NCBI GenBank assembly: GCA_900540085.1
Contig: UQEU01000010.1
Span: 1-63,507, forward strand
Direction: 5' to 3'
Length of the DNA: 63,507 nucleotides
From: an uncultured Eubacteriales bacterium
Lineage (GTDB): Bacteria > Bacillota > Clostridia > Oscillospirales > Acutalibacteraceae
Shown here: positions 16,382 through 25,435 of the stretch, one piece after another
Layout of the letters: every line of letters starts with the position of its first letter
Position numbering within the stretch: the first letter of the stretch is position 1
Notes under the pieces: model-generated
Seen by the model: only the letters and a program-made list of their open reading frames with translations
What the model was told of the DNA's origin: nothing
Database searches by the model: none
Made by a program: the position numbers and the translations under genes

Positions 16382-17000
16382 AAAAGATTTTGAAACTTTT
16401 GAAAATGAACTCGACAGTCCTCTTGTTGTTCATAAAGAAAGCGACGCATCATATAACGGTTGTCCGAATTTTGATTTGATGAATAAAACCGTAACTGATG
16501 AAACCGACTCTCTTCCGAGTATTGAAAGACATAGATTTAAAAAGAAAAAGAAAAATCCAAATAAAAATAAAATAATTACTATTGTTCTTCTTGTTGTTCT
16601 CGTGGCAGTGTGTGTAGGCGTAACTGTTCATTTTGTAAACAATGGTAAGTCAAACGATAAGAAAAACAGTGTAACTATTGAAGAAACAACAAAGAGTTTG
16701 CAAGAAGAGTTTAAAAACACTATTACGGTTCAGGGTACGACTATTTACTATGAGGCAGAGGTTATTAATAATGTTGTTGAGTTGGAAAACAATATTAAAT
16801 TTTTGCCTAAAGATACGCAGATTATCATTCAAAATGAACACGCTGACTCTGACTTTTTTGAAAGTGTAAAAGAAGTGGTTTTGCAGTGTGAATTTGAAAA
16901 TGAGCCAAAAGTAGAGTTTATTCAGTCTTCGGGATTGAATGAAACAAGTCTTGAAGTTCAACAAAATCAACAGCAGGAAGTTGTTTCGGATGTACAATGA
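16374..17000 (+). CDS. Hypothetical single-pass membrane protein
   Basis: A 208-residue protein of no recognised family. An acidic N-terminal part (1-50) is followed by a Lys-rich patch (RFKKKKKNPNKNK) and one membrane helix at about residues 65-88. The C-terminal part of about 120 residues would lie outside, with a Gln/Asn-rich end. The positive patch before the helix predicts a cytoplasmic N-terminus. It overlaps the lyase gene (8 nt) and the next gene (11 nt), so the three are translated together. This coupling suggests a shared process, not yet identifiable. Confidence 0.75.
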   Translation: MSEKDFETFENELDSPLVVHKESDASYNGCPNFDLMNKTVTDETDSLPSIERHRFKKKKKNPNKNKIITIVLLVVLVAVCVGVTVHFVNNGKSNDKKNSVTIEETTKSLQEEFKNTITVQGTTIYYEAEVINNVVELENNIKFLPKDTQIIIQNEHADSDFFESVKEVVLQCEFENEPKVEFIQSSGLNETSLEVQQNQQQEVVSDVQ

Positions 17001-17781
17001 TTTTTATGTTAATTTAAAACAAAATATAAATTTAAGTGATGAGGATTTTGCTTCATCACTTAAATTTATTAATGAAAATTCAAGTTTTAAGTCGTCAAAT
17101 TATTCTGAAAGATTGGGTGCAGTTTTGTTTGCATCAAAAAAATTATATTCTCGTTATAAATCTGCCGATATTCCGGACAGAGTATTTTTTGACACAATGA
17201 GTGATATAACAATCTGGTGTAACAACTGTTCAAAAAAAGGTGTTAAAAATACTGCATGGCTCGTAAATCATTTGAATTTTGAGCTTTTCAGGCTCGGAAG
17301 ACTTCAGTATCAATTAGTTGATTTTAACAGACCGTTATTCGTTGATAAAGACAGTATTCCGAAAGATATGGAGAAAAAGTGTATTTTTGTTCATATACCG
17401 CAAGGCGAAAAATTAGATTTCGATGCTTGTGTTAATTCGTTGTATGAAGCAGTTTCATTTTTTGATAAATATTTTCCGTCTTTTAAGTATAATTACTTTG
17501 TTTGCGAAAGTTGGCTTTTGTCAGAAACAAATAAAGAGTTTATGGATGAAAATTCAAATATTATTAAGTTTCAGTCTTTGTTTAATATTGTCGGAAATAT
17601 GAAATATAATAAGCAGGGATATGAGAGAATTTTCGGAAAATACAGATTGTTTAAAAACAGGTATCCTACTGATACAAGTCTGCAAAAAAATGCAAAAAAC
17701 TATATTTTAAACGGCGGTAAACTCGGCGTGGGATACGGAATTATAGATAAAAATAATTATAAAAAAAGGACTGATAAATAA
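16990..17781 (+). CDS. Acyltransferase-like protein, DUF5596 type
   Basis: A 263-residue cytosolic protein. The segments FRLGRLQYQ, FVHIPQGEKLD and CESWLLS followed by SNIIKFQS match the Bacillota group annotated as acyltransferase-domain (DUF5596) proteins, with a helical N-terminal part and a GNAT-like C-terminal part. Substrate and reaction are unknown. The frame is open back to 16939, but ATG 16990 has AGGAAG 9 nt upstream and the expected length. It is the last gene of the lyase operon; its stop codon lies in the loop of the terminator. Confidence 0.75.
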   Translation: MYNDFYVNLKQNINLSDEDFASSLKFINENSSFKSSNYSERLGAVLFASKKLYSRYKSADIPDRVFFDTMSDITIWCNNCSKKGVKNTAWLVNHLNFELFRLGRLQYQLVDFNRPLFVDKDSIPKDMEKKCIFVHIPQGEKLDFDACVNSLYEAVSFFDKYFPSFKYNYFVCESWLLSETNKEFMDENSNIIKFQSLFNIVGNMKYNKQGYERIFGKYRLFKNRYPTDTSLQKNAKNYILNGGKLGVGYGIIDKNNYKKRTDK

Positions 17782-17796
17782 AATCAGTCCTTTTTT
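17762..17796. terminator. bidirectional terminator between convergent genes
   Basis: A 14-bp stem (17762-17775 with 17783-17796), A-rich on one side and T-rich on the other, so it can serve both the DUF5596 gene (+) and the sodium symporter (-). Confidence 0.88.
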
Positions 17797-17829
17797 ATAT
17801 GTTACATATTCATAATTCTTATATAAAAA

Positions 17830-19203
17830 TTATGCGAATTTTGAAATATAGCCTTCAACAAAAATCAAAAGTACAATAATAGGAAGTACATAACTTACAT
17901 ATATTTGTACAAACTTGTTTTTCGGGAATTTTAAGCCGACACCTTCGTTTGCTTCTTTAAGGAAGTTTTTGTAACCCCAGCCGTATCTTGTTGTACAGAA
18001 AAGCAAGTAAATCAAACTTCCCAAAGGAAGAATATTGTTACTGATAATAAAATCTTCCAAATCAAGAATTGTACTTCCTTCGCCAAACGGTTGAATACCG
18101 CTTAAAAGGTTAAAGCCGAATACGCACGGTAAAGAAAGAACGATGATAACAATACAGTTTACAATTATTGCTTTTTTTGTACTGCAACCCGTTAAGTCAA
18201 CTGCAAAAGATACGATATTTTGAAATACGGCAATAACTGTTGAAACGGCAGCGAAAGTCATAAATAAGAAGAACATTGCGCCCCAAATATTGCCGTTGTT
18301 CATATGGTTAAATACATTTGGCAGAGTGATGAATATAAGTGACGGACCTGCATCAGGTTCAATGTTGTAAGCGAAGCAGGCAGGAAATATAATTAAGCCT
18401 GCAATAACTGCAACAAATGTGTCCAAAACGGTAACGCTGATTGCTTCGCCTGTAAGTCTTCTCTCTTTTCCGATGTAACTTCCGAATATTGCAAGTGCGC
18501 CTATTCCGATACTCAGAGTAAAGAACGCCTGACCCATTGCGGCAAAAACGCTTTCGCCTATACCTGCTTTTACCAAATTGTCGAAGTTTGGTTTTAAGTA
18601 AAACTCAAGACCTTGTTTTGCACCGTCTAAAGTAATTGAGTGAATTGCCAAAATAACCATAAGTGCCAATAAGCAAAGCATCATTACTTTTGTAATTCGC
18701 TCAACGCCTTTTTGAAGTCCGAGTCCGCAGACGCAGAAACAACCTACTACTATCAGCACGACAAATATAATCATCAGTGTGGGGTTTGCAAGCGTGTTGC
18801 TAAACTCCGCCGAAACCTGTTCGGCATTCATTCCTTTAAAATCATTGCCTATCATTTTAAAGAAATAAAGAAGCATCCAACCTGCAACGGTTGTGTAGAA
18901 CATCATAAGCAAATAGTTGCCTGCCATGCCCATATACTTGCTCAAGTGCCATTTTGAACCTTTTGGTTCAAGAACATCATAGGACTTTGCTATGCTCTTC
19001 TGACTTGCTCTTCCGACTGAAAACTCCATAACTACAATAGGGAAGCCGAGAATGGCAAGAAATAAAAAATAAAGCAGTATAAATGCGGCACCGCCGTATT
19101 TACCTGTAATGTAAGGGAAACGCCAAACATTGCCAAGTCCTATGGCGCACCCTGCCGAGATTAAAATAAATCCCAGTCTTGAAGAAAATTTTTCTCGTTT
19201 CAT
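17830..19203 (-). CDS. Sodium-dependent transporter, NSS/SNF family
   Basis: A 457-residue membrane protein of the LeuT/MhsT group, which couples Na+ entry to uptake of amino acids or related amines. The family sequence AIGLGNVWRFPYITGKYGGAAF region lies in the first helix (Na+ and substrate site), and EFSVGRASQKS follows helix 2. About eleven or twelve helices are visible. AAAGGA precedes the ATG by 7 nt. It has its own promoter in the 99-nt gap after rnhA. The substrate cannot be inferred from the neighbours. Confidence 0.88.
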   Translation of the reverse strand: MKREKFSSRLGFILISAGCAIGLGNVWRFPYITGKYGGAAFILLYFLFLAILGFPIVVMEFSVGRASQKSIAKSYDVLEPKGSKWHLSKYMGMAGNYLLMMFYTTVAGWMLLYFFKMIGNDFKGMNAEQVSAEFSNTLANPTLMIIFVVLIVVGCFCVCGLGLQKGVERITKVMMLCLLALMVILAIHSITLDGAKQGLEFYLKPNFDNLVKAGIGESVFAAMGQAFFTLSIGIGALAIFGSYIGKERRLTGEAISVTVLDTFVAVIAGLIIFPACFAYNIEPDAGPSLIFITLPNVFNHMNNGNIWGAMFFLFMTFAAVSTVIAVFQNIVSFAVDLTGCSTKKAIIVNCIVIIVLSLPCVFGFNLLSGIQPFGEGSTILDLEDFIISNNILPLGSLIYLLFCTTRYGWGYKNFLKEANEGVGLKFPKNKFVQIYVSYVLPIIVLLIFVEGYISKFA

Positions 19204-19241
19204 TTGTTTTTCCTTTACTGTATTTTAATTATATTGCTTAT

Positions 19242-19271
19242 ATATTACAATATAATGGGTTTTATTGTCAA
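19242..19271 (-). promoter_or_regulatory. NSS transporter promoter
   Basis: On the minus strand TTGACA (19266-19271), an 18-nt spacer and TAATAT (19242-19247). Confidence 0.6.
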
Positions 19272-19302
19272 CGCATTTATTAATAAATATTGAATTTTAT
19301 GT

Positions 19303-19737
19303 TTACAATTTTTTAATTTCGTCTGTCGCCAATGTGTCGCAAATTTCGTTGTAGTGATGACCGTTATGACCTTTTACCCAAAAAAATGCAACTTTATGAA
19401 TTTTGAGTAAATCTAAAAGTTCAATCCAAAGGTCTGTATTCAGTGCAGGTTTTTTATCGGATTTTTTCCAATTGTTTTTTTCCCACGAATATACCCAACC
19501 TTTATTTACAGAGTCGCATACATATTTGCTGTCGGTCGTCAAATCTACTTCACAAGGCTCTTTCAGCGTTTTAAGTGCTTTGATAACGGCTGTCAGTTCC
19601 ATTCTGTTGTTTGTTGTTTCTTTTTCGCCGCCCGATATTTTTTTCTCGTTTTCGTTGTACACGAGTACGGCTCCCCATCCGCCTTTTCCGGGATTACCGC
19701 TGCAAGCGCCGTCGGTGTATATATTTACTTTTTTCAT
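19303..19737 (-). CDS. rnhA: Ribonuclease HI
   Basis: A 144-residue enzyme that cuts RNA in RNA-DNA hybrids. The catalytic carboxylates are visible: Asp9 (YTDGACSGNPG), Glu47 (NNRMELTAV), Asp69 (TTDSKYV) and Asp134 (CDTLA). The frame is open 20 codons further upstream, but ATG 19737 has GGAG 8 nt before it and starts the usual MKKVNIYTDG. RNase HII is also encoded in this window (40802), so both classes are present. Confidence 0.93.
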   Translation of the reverse strand: MKKVNIYTDGACSGNPGKGGWGAVLVYNENEKKISGGEKETTNNRMELTAVIKALKTLKEPCEVDLTTDSKYVCDSVNKGWVYSWEKNNWKKSDKKPALNTDLWIELLDLLKIHKVAFFWVKGHNGHHYNEICDTLATDEIKKL

Positions 19738-19768
19738 ATTTTTCACTCCGAACAGTATTTTGTAGAAT

Positions 19769-19797
19769 ATTTTATCATTTGTTTTGTGAATAATCAA
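19769..19797 (-). promoter_or_regulatory. rnhA promoter
   Basis: On the minus strand TTGATT (19792-19797), a 17-nt spacer and TAAAAT (19769-19774), with an extended -10 TG. Confidence 0.6.
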
Positions 19798-19824
19798 TAT
19801 AAAGTATAATAAAGTATAGTTTAC

Positions 19825-19853
19825 TTGACAATCTGCGTAATTTAAATTAAAAT
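19825..19853 (+). promoter_or_regulatory. rnj operon promoter
   Basis: TTGACA (19825-19830), a 17-nt spacer and TAAAAT (19848-19853). The untranslated leader would be about 50 nt. Confidence 0.75.
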
Positions 19854-19911
19854 ATATAAGAATTTTTTAAGTACGGAAAAATACATACTTACAAGGAGGA
19901 ATTTATTTTTA

Positions 19912-21729
19912 ATGCAAAAAAATAATAATATTGAGGAATTTGAGGAGTACGCTAAAGGTCGGAAAAATAATAAGCGTTACTATTACAGAAAGGCGAAAAA
20001 ATATCCGCCTAAGTTCCAAAAAAATCAGCAGAACTCCTCAAAAAATCAGTTCGGTTTTCAGAAGAAACAAAAAGAGTCGGTCAGAGTTGCTTTTTTGGGC
20101 GGACTTAATGAAATCGGTAAAAATATGACCGTCTATGAATGCAGGGGAGATATGTTTATCGTTGACTGCGGTTTGTCGTTTCCCGATGATGATTTGCCCG
20201 GAGTAGATATAGTCATTCCCGACTTTACATTTGTAGAAAAAAATGTTGACAAAATTAAAGGTCTTGTAGTAACTCACGGACACGAAGACCATATAGGCGG
20301 TATTGCCTATTTATTGAAAAAAATGAATGTGCCTGTTTACGCAACAAAACTTACAATAGGTTTGATTGAAGGTAAGCTTAAAGAACACAACTTGCTGAAT
20401 AAAGCAAAACTCATTGAAGTTAATCCGGGAGATAAAATAAGTCTCGGATGTTTCGATATTGAACTCATTCATGTTAACCACTCTATACCTGATGCTGTTG
20501 CGGTTGCCGTAAATACTCCTGCGGGTATTATCATTCAAACAGGCGACTTTAAAATTGACACTACGCCAATCGACGGCGATATGATTGATTTGGCAAGATT
20601 TTGCGAATACGGCAAAAAAGGTGTGCTTGCACTTTTGTCTGACTCTACAAATGCTGAAAGACCGGGCTTTACAATGAGTGAAAGAAAAGTCGGCGAGAGT
20701 TTTGAACTTCTTTTTAATAAAGCAAATAACAAGCGTATCATTGTTGCTACTTTCGCTTCAAATATTCACAGAGTTCAGCAAATTATAGATGCTGCACACG
20801 ACAGAGGCAGAAAAGTTGCCGTAATAGGAAGAAGTCTTGAAAACCTTGTTTCAATAGGTTCTAAACTCGGCTATCTCAATATTCCGCAAGGGGTACTTAT
20901 TCCGATTGATACAATCAGAAATTATCCCGATGAAAAACTTGTTATAATTACAACAGGTTCTCAGGGCGAACCTATGAGTGCTTTGACAAAGATTGCTTTT
21001 TCAGAACACAGAAAAGTGACGATAGGTCCAAATGACTGCGTTATTATCTCGGCAACTCCCATACCCGGAAATGAGAAAATGGTCGGCAATGTAGTAAACG
21101 AGTTGCTCAAACACGGTGCCGATGTAATATATGAAAAAATGTATGAAGTTCATGTAAGCGGACACGCTTGTCAGGAAGAACTTAAATTGATGCTCGGAAT
21201 GGTAAAACCAAAATACTTTATACCGGTTCACGGGGAACAAAAACATTTGCAAAAACACGCTGCATTGGGCGAAGCTATGGGTATTTCGACAAAAAATATT
21301 TTTATCGGCAATATCGGAAACAGAGTTGAACTCAGCGAGTTTTCAATGAAACAGATTGCAGATGTGCCGTCGGGAGATATCTATGTTGACGGTATCGGTG
21401 TAGGCGATGTCGGCAATATCGTTTTGAACGACAGAAAACATCTTTCAAAAGACGGTATAATCATTGTTGTTGCGACAATAGACAGTGAAAGCGGTATGAT
21501 TATGTCAGGGCCGGATATTGTATCAAGAGGTTTTGTCTATGTGAGAGAAAACGAGGAACTGATGAAAAAAGCACGTGCGCTTGCCGCTAAAATTATTGAG
21601 GATAATTATGATTATCGCTGTAAAGATTGGAACAGCGTTAAAACAACTCTTAAAGATGAAATATCAAAATTGATGTATGAAAAAACAAAGAGAAGTCCGA
21701 TAGTACTTCCTATTTTAATGGATATGTAG
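19912..21729 (+). CDS. rnj: Ribonuclease J with basic N-terminal extension
   Basis: A 605-residue metallo-beta-lactamase/beta-CASP ribonuclease with 5' exonuclease and endonuclease activity in mRNA decay and rRNA maturation. The zinc motif HGHEDH is at residues 122-127. The usual start of the fold (VRVAFLGGLNEIGKNM) appears only at residue 57, after a tail rich in Asn, Gln, Lys and Tyr. No internal ATG offers a shorter start, and AAGGAGGA lies 11 nt before the ATG, so the tail seems real. It heads the rnj-rplI-dnaB-tilS-hpt-ftsH run. Confidence 0.93.
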   Translation: MQKNNNIEEFEEYAKGRKNNKRYYYRKAKKYPPKFQKNQQNSSKNQFGFQKKQKESVRVAFLGGLNEIGKNMTVYECRGDMFIVDCGLSFPDDDLPGVDIVIPDFTFVEKNVDKIKGLVVTHGHEDHIGGIAYLLKKMNVPVYATKLTIGLIEGKLKEHNLLNKAKLIEVNPGDKISLGCFDIELIHVNHSIPDAVAVAVNTPAGIIIQTGDFKIDTTPIDGDMIDLARFCEYGKKGVLALLSDSTNAERPGFTMSERKVGESFELLFNKANNKRIIVATFASNIHRVQQIIDAAHDRGRKVAVIGRSLENLVSIGSKLGYLNIPQGVLIPIDTIRNYPDEKLVIITTGSQGEPMSALTKIAFSEHRKVTIGPNDCVIISATPIPGNEKMVGNVVNELLKHGADVIYEKMYEVHVSGHACQEELKLMLGMVKPKYFIPVHGEQKHLQKHAALGEAMGISTKNIFIGNIGNRVELSEFSMKQIADVPSGDIYVDGIGVGDVGNIVLNDRKHLSKDGIIIVVATIDSESGMIMSGPDIVSRGFVYVRENEELMKKARALAAKIIEDNYDYRCKDWNSVKTTLKDEISKLMYEKTKRSPIVLPILMDM

Positions 21730-21738
21730 GTGAATTTT

Positions 21739-22185
21739 ATGAAAGTTATTTTACAACAGGATGTTAAAAGTCTCGGCAAAAAAGGAGAACTTGTAAACAC
21801 TTCCGACGGCTACGCAAGAAACTATCTTTTCCCGAGAGGTCTTGCTATTGAGGCAAATGCCGCCGCAATGAACGATTTTAATAATAAAGAACAGGCTAAA
21901 AAATATCATAAAGCCGAAGAAATCAAAGCAGCTAAAATTGACGCTTCAAAGATTGAAGGAAAAACAGTTAAACTTACTGCAAAAGCAGGTGCAAACGGAA
22001 AACTTTTCGGTTCTGTAACTTCAAAAGATGTTGCTGCCAAACTGAAAAGTGATTTTGGTATAGAAGTTGACAAAAGAAAGATATCAATAGATACAGATAT
22101 TAAAAGTTTCGGCACATATAAAGCCGAAGTTAAAGTTTATAAAGATATTGTTGCAAATATATCAATTCAGGTAACAGAGGCTTGA
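21739..22185 (+). CDS. rplI: Large ribosomal subunit protein bL9
   Basis: A 148-residue 23S rRNA-binding protein. The N-terminal domain begins MKVILQQDVKSLGKKGE and includes the conserved NYLFPRGLA. A long helix (about 45-75) joins it to the C-terminal domain. The frame is open to a GTG right after the rnj stop, but ATG 21739, with AGGTG 6 nt upstream, gives the exact family length. The rnj-rplI-dnaB order resembles the B. subtilis rplI-dnaC block. Confidence 0.95.
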   Translation: MKVILQQDVKSLGKKGELVNTSDGYARNYLFPRGLAIEANAAAMNDFNNKEQAKKYHKAEEIKAAKIDASKIEGKTVKLTAKAGANGKLFGSVTSKDVAAKLKSDFGIEVDKRKISIDTDIKSFGTYKAEVKVYKDIVANISIQVTEA

Positions 22186-22229
22186 ATTGAAAAACTTGCT
22201 TAAGTTGATTAAACAGGAATGGTAGAATT

Positions 22230-23603
22230 ATGGAAGAGCGTTTTGATGAAATTTTAAATATGCCTTTTGACAAAGATGCGGAACAGGCAGTTTTGGGTTC
22301 TATTTTAGTTGAAAACAAATGTATGGATGTTGTTTCGGGTATCATTAAGTCAGATTATTTTTATCTGCCGGCGCATAGAGCAATATTTACCTCAATGCTT
22401 ACTATGTTTATGGGCAATAATTCTGCCATAGACCCTGTTATTATTGCAGATGCACTCACAAGAGAAAACCTCTATGATGAAACAGGAGGAAGAAAGTATC
22501 TTGTTCAGCTTGCAGAAAGCGTGCCGTCAACTGCAAATGTTGAAAATTATGCAAATATTGTAAGAGAAAAATATTATTTACGCAGACTGATTGAAGTTTC
22601 AAGAAAGATTACTGATGAAGCACTCAGCGGGCAGGGTGGTGCAGACCTTATTCTCGACAGTGCCGAGCAGATGATATACGATATTCGTCAAGGTAAAGAT
22701 ACAAATTCTCCAACAAAGGTAAGCAAGGTTATTTTTGATGATGTAATAACAAAACTTGAACAACTTTCAGGTGAAGATAAAGATAAGTATAAAGGTATTT
22801 CAACAGGCTTTTTCAATCTCGACAAGTGTATTACGGGACTTAATAAAAACGATTTGATTTTAATCGGTGCCCGTCCTGCTATGGGTAAGACGAGTTTTGC
22901 TTTGAACCTTGCTCACAATGTAACGATGAAAGCAAAGAAAAAGTGCGTTTTCTTCTGTCTTGAAATGACGAAAATGCAGCTTGCAGAAAGACTTCTTGCT
23001 TCACAGGCAGGCATTAACGCTAAAAAGTTCAGAACAGGCGATTTGACAAGGGAAGAGTGGGTGCAACTCGGAAATGCAGCCGAAATGTTTGAAGATGTTG
23101 AATTGTATATTGATGACACTTCATCAATAACCGTTCCCGAAATTAAATCTAAAGTAAGAAGATTAAGAAATGTAGATGTTATTATCGTTGACTACTTGGG
23201 ACTTGTACAGGGTGCTACAAAAACGGAAAGCAGAGTACAGGAAGTATCACAGATTACCCGTAGTTTAAAGATGCTTGCAAAAGATTTAAGCATTCCCGTA
23301 GTTGTTTGTGCTCAGTTATCTCGTGCTACTGAAGGCAGAGGAAAATCTCACAGACCTCAACTTGCAGACTTGCGTGAGTCGGGTTCAATCGAGCAGGATG
23401 CAGATATAGTTTTGTTTTTGTATCGTGAAAAATATTATGAAAACGATAAAAATGAAGACAGCGACGAAATAGACAACTCGTTGACCGAACTCATCGTTGC
23501 AAAAAACAGACACGGTGAAGTAGGTACTGTTAAATTGGCATTTGACAGTGAGTTTACAAGATTTAGAGCAGTAGAAGAAGACTATGGAAAATCGTATTCT
23601 TAA
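22230..23603 (+). CDS. dnaB: Replicative DNA helicase DnaB
   Basis: A 457-residue hexameric helicase that unwinds DNA at the fork. The N-terminal primase-binding domain begins with DKDAEQAVLGSIL. The RecA-like domain has Walker A GARPAMGKTS near residues 213-222, Walker B VIIVDYLGLV and the DLRESGSIEQDAD motif. This is the protein called DnaC in B. subtilis. It follows rplI by 44 nt and overlaps tilS by 20 nt. Confidence 0.95.
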   Translation: MEERFDEILNMPFDKDAEQAVLGSILVENKCMDVVSGIIKSDYFYLPAHRAIFTSMLTMFMGNNSAIDPVIIADALTRENLYDETGGRKYLVQLAESVPSTANVENYANIVREKYYLRRLIEVSRKITDEALSGQGGADLILDSAEQMIYDIRQGKDTNSPTKVSKVIFDDVITKLEQLSGEDKDKYKGISTGFFNLDKCITGLNKNDLILIGARPAMGKTSFALNLAHNVTMKAKKKCVFFCLEMTKMQLAERLLASQAGINAKKFRTGDLTREEWVQLGNAAEMFEDVELYIDDTSSITVPEIKSKVRRLRNVDVIIVDYLGLVQGATKTESRVQEVSQITRSLKMLAKDLSIPVVVCAQLSRATEGRGKSHRPQLADLRESGSIEQDADIVLFLYREKYYENDKNEDSDEIDNSLTELIVAKNRHGEVGTVKLAFDSEFTRFRAVEEDYGKSYS

Positions 23604-24888
23604 AACTATACAGAAATATAATATGATAGAGCCAAATGACACTGTGCTTGTTGCGTTGTCAGGCGGTGCCGATTCTGTTCTTTTGGCAGAGTTTTTGCTG
23701 AAATACAGGGAAAAATTAAAAATTAAACTCGTTTGCGCCCATGTTGAACACGGAATACGAGGCGAAGAGTCTTTGCGAGATTTTGAGTTTGTAAAACATT
23801 GGTGCGAAAAAGCGGGCGTTGATTTTAAGTATATACACATAAATGCTCCAAAAGAAGCTTCAGCTTGTAAAATGGGTGTTGAGGAGTATTCAAGAAAAAA
23901 AAGATATGAGTTTTTTGAAACAATCAAGTGCGATAAAATTGCAACTGCTCATAATAAAAGCGATAACATAGAAACTGTTTTGTTCAGAATGGCACGAGGC
24001 ACATTTTTGAACGGTGCTTGCGGAATACCCGCAGTCAGAGGAAAGATTATCAGACCGCTCATTGAATTGACTTCCGTTGAAATAAGAAAATATTGTAAAG
24101 ATAACAATATAGAATATGTTACCGACTCTACAAATTTGAGTAATGATTATTCAAGAAATTTTATAAGAAATGTTGTTGTTAACAACTTAAAACAGATAAA
24201 TCCGGAGTTTGAAAATTCTTTTTCAAATCTTATAGAAGATATTAAACTTGAAGAAAATTTTTCAAATGAATATGCCAAAAGTGTTTTGGACAGGGCTTTG
24301 TCCGAAGATGAAAAATTAAAAAAATCTGTTTTAAAAAATGAAACGACTTATATCAACAGAAAAGTCATTGTCGAATATTCGCTTTTGTTTGGAATTAAAC
24401 TCGACAGAAATCACTTGCTAAGCGTTGAAAAACTGATAAATTTCAACAGTAAATCAGATATAAATGAAAGATACTGTTTTGTTTCAAATAACGATTTTAT
24501 AAGAATAGTTGACAAAAAAATGCATTTTTCACTTCCTGATTATGAACAAACGATTATTTCTTATGAAGAGTTTGTAAAAAATTCTGACTATTATAAAAAA
24601 CAATTTGATTTTTTCTGTGATTATGATAAAATAAATGCTAAAGTTTTCGTTAGAAAGAGAATGGATGGAGATAAAATTTTTCTGAAAGACAGAAAATGCT
24701 CCAAAACATTAAAAAAACTTTTTAATGAAAACAAAATACCGCCAGAAATAAGGTCTGTCGTTCCGATTATATGCGACGGCGATTTGATTATCGGCGTGGG
24801 TAATTTTGCGGTAAGCGAATATGTAAAAATTACACAAAAAACAAAAAGTGTATTATTAATTAAATTTACAGAGGTAAAAAATGAATAA
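23584..24888 (+). CDS. tilS: tRNA(Ile)-lysidine synthetase TilS
   Basis: A 434-residue N-type ATP pyrophosphatase that converts C34 of the CAU-anticodon isoleucine tRNA to lysidine. The PP-loop SGGADS is at residues 26-31, followed by AHVEHGIRG and ATAHNKSDNIETVL, both typical of the family. The C-terminal third contains the tRNA-recognition domain (FVRKRMDGDKI and onward). It overlaps dnaB and hpt (8 nt). The tilS-hpt-ftsH order is conserved across Bacillota. Confidence 0.94.
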   Translation: MENRILKTIQKYNMIEPNDTVLVALSGGADSVLLAEFLLKYREKLKIKLVCAHVEHGIRGEESLRDFEFVKHWCEKAGVDFKYIHINAPKEASACKMGVEEYSRKKRYEFFETIKCDKIATAHNKSDNIETVLFRMARGTFLNGACGIPAVRGKIIRPLIELTSVEIRKYCKDNNIEYVTDSTNLSNDYSRNFIRNVVVNNLKQINPEFENSFSNLIEDIKLEENFSNEYAKSVLDRALSEDEKLKKSVLKNETTYINRKVIVEYSLLFGIKLDRNHLLSVEKLINFNSKSDINERYCFVSNNDFIRIVDKKMHFSLPDYEQTIISYEEFVKNSDYYKKQFDFFCDYDKINAKVFVRKRMDGDKIFLKDRKCSKTLKKLFNENKIPPEIRSVVPIICDGDLIIGVGNFAVSEYVKITQKTKSVLLIKFTEVKNE

Positions 24889-25420
24889 AGATATTGAAAA
24901 AGTTTTGGTTTCCGAAGAGGAACTTAAAGAAATTGCGGCAAGACTCGGCACGCAAATCAGTAAAGACTATCTTGGTAAAAATTTATTGCTTGTGGGTATT
25001 TTAAGAGGCTCTGTTGTATTTTTGAGTGATTTGATGAGAAATATCTCAATTCCGTGTAAAGTTGACTTTATGTCTGTTTCAAGTTACGGAGACGGAGTAA
25101 CTTCAACAGGTATAGTTAAAATTACTCAAGACCTTGATATAAATATAGCGGGTTATGATGTTTTAATTGTAGAAGATATACTTGATACAGGCAGAACACT
25201 TACTCACTTGACTGAATTGTTAAAGTCCCGTCAGCCAAATTCAATCAGAATTTGTACTTGTCTTGATAAACCCGACAGACGAGTTACAGACCTTAAAGCC
25301 GATTATATGGGTGTTCAAATTCCTGATGAATTTGTTGTCGGATACGGCTTGGATTACAGCAATCTTTATAGAAATTTACCTTATGTCGGTGTTCTTAAAC
25401 CATCTGTTTACGGTGGCTGA
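24881..25420 (+). CDS. hpt: Hypoxanthine phosphoribosyltransferase
   Basis: A 179-residue purine salvage enzyme that makes IMP or GMP from the base and PRPP. The PRPP loop VEDILDTGRTL is at about residues 97-107. GILRGSVVFLSDLMR and SSYGDG in the flexible loop region are also typical. It starts within the end of tilS. In B. subtilis the same neighbours (TilS, HprT, FtsH) interact physically or in regulation; whether that holds here is inference. Confidence 0.94.
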   Translation: MNKDIEKVLVSEEELKEIAARLGTQISKDYLGKNLLLVGILRGSVVFLSDLMRNISIPCKVDFMSVSSYGDGVTSTGIVKITQDLDINIAGYDVLIVEDILDTGRTLTHLTELLKSRQPNSIRICTCLDKPDRRVTDLKADYMGVQIPDEFVVGYGLDYSNLYRNLPYVGVLKPSVYGG

Positions 25421-25435
25421 TTTGGAGGAAAATGA

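Noticed and set aside
23385..23927. 180-codon open frame on the minus strand across dnaB and tilS
   Set aside because: It lies antisense to two clear genes, has no start signal, and its translation has no recognisable domain.
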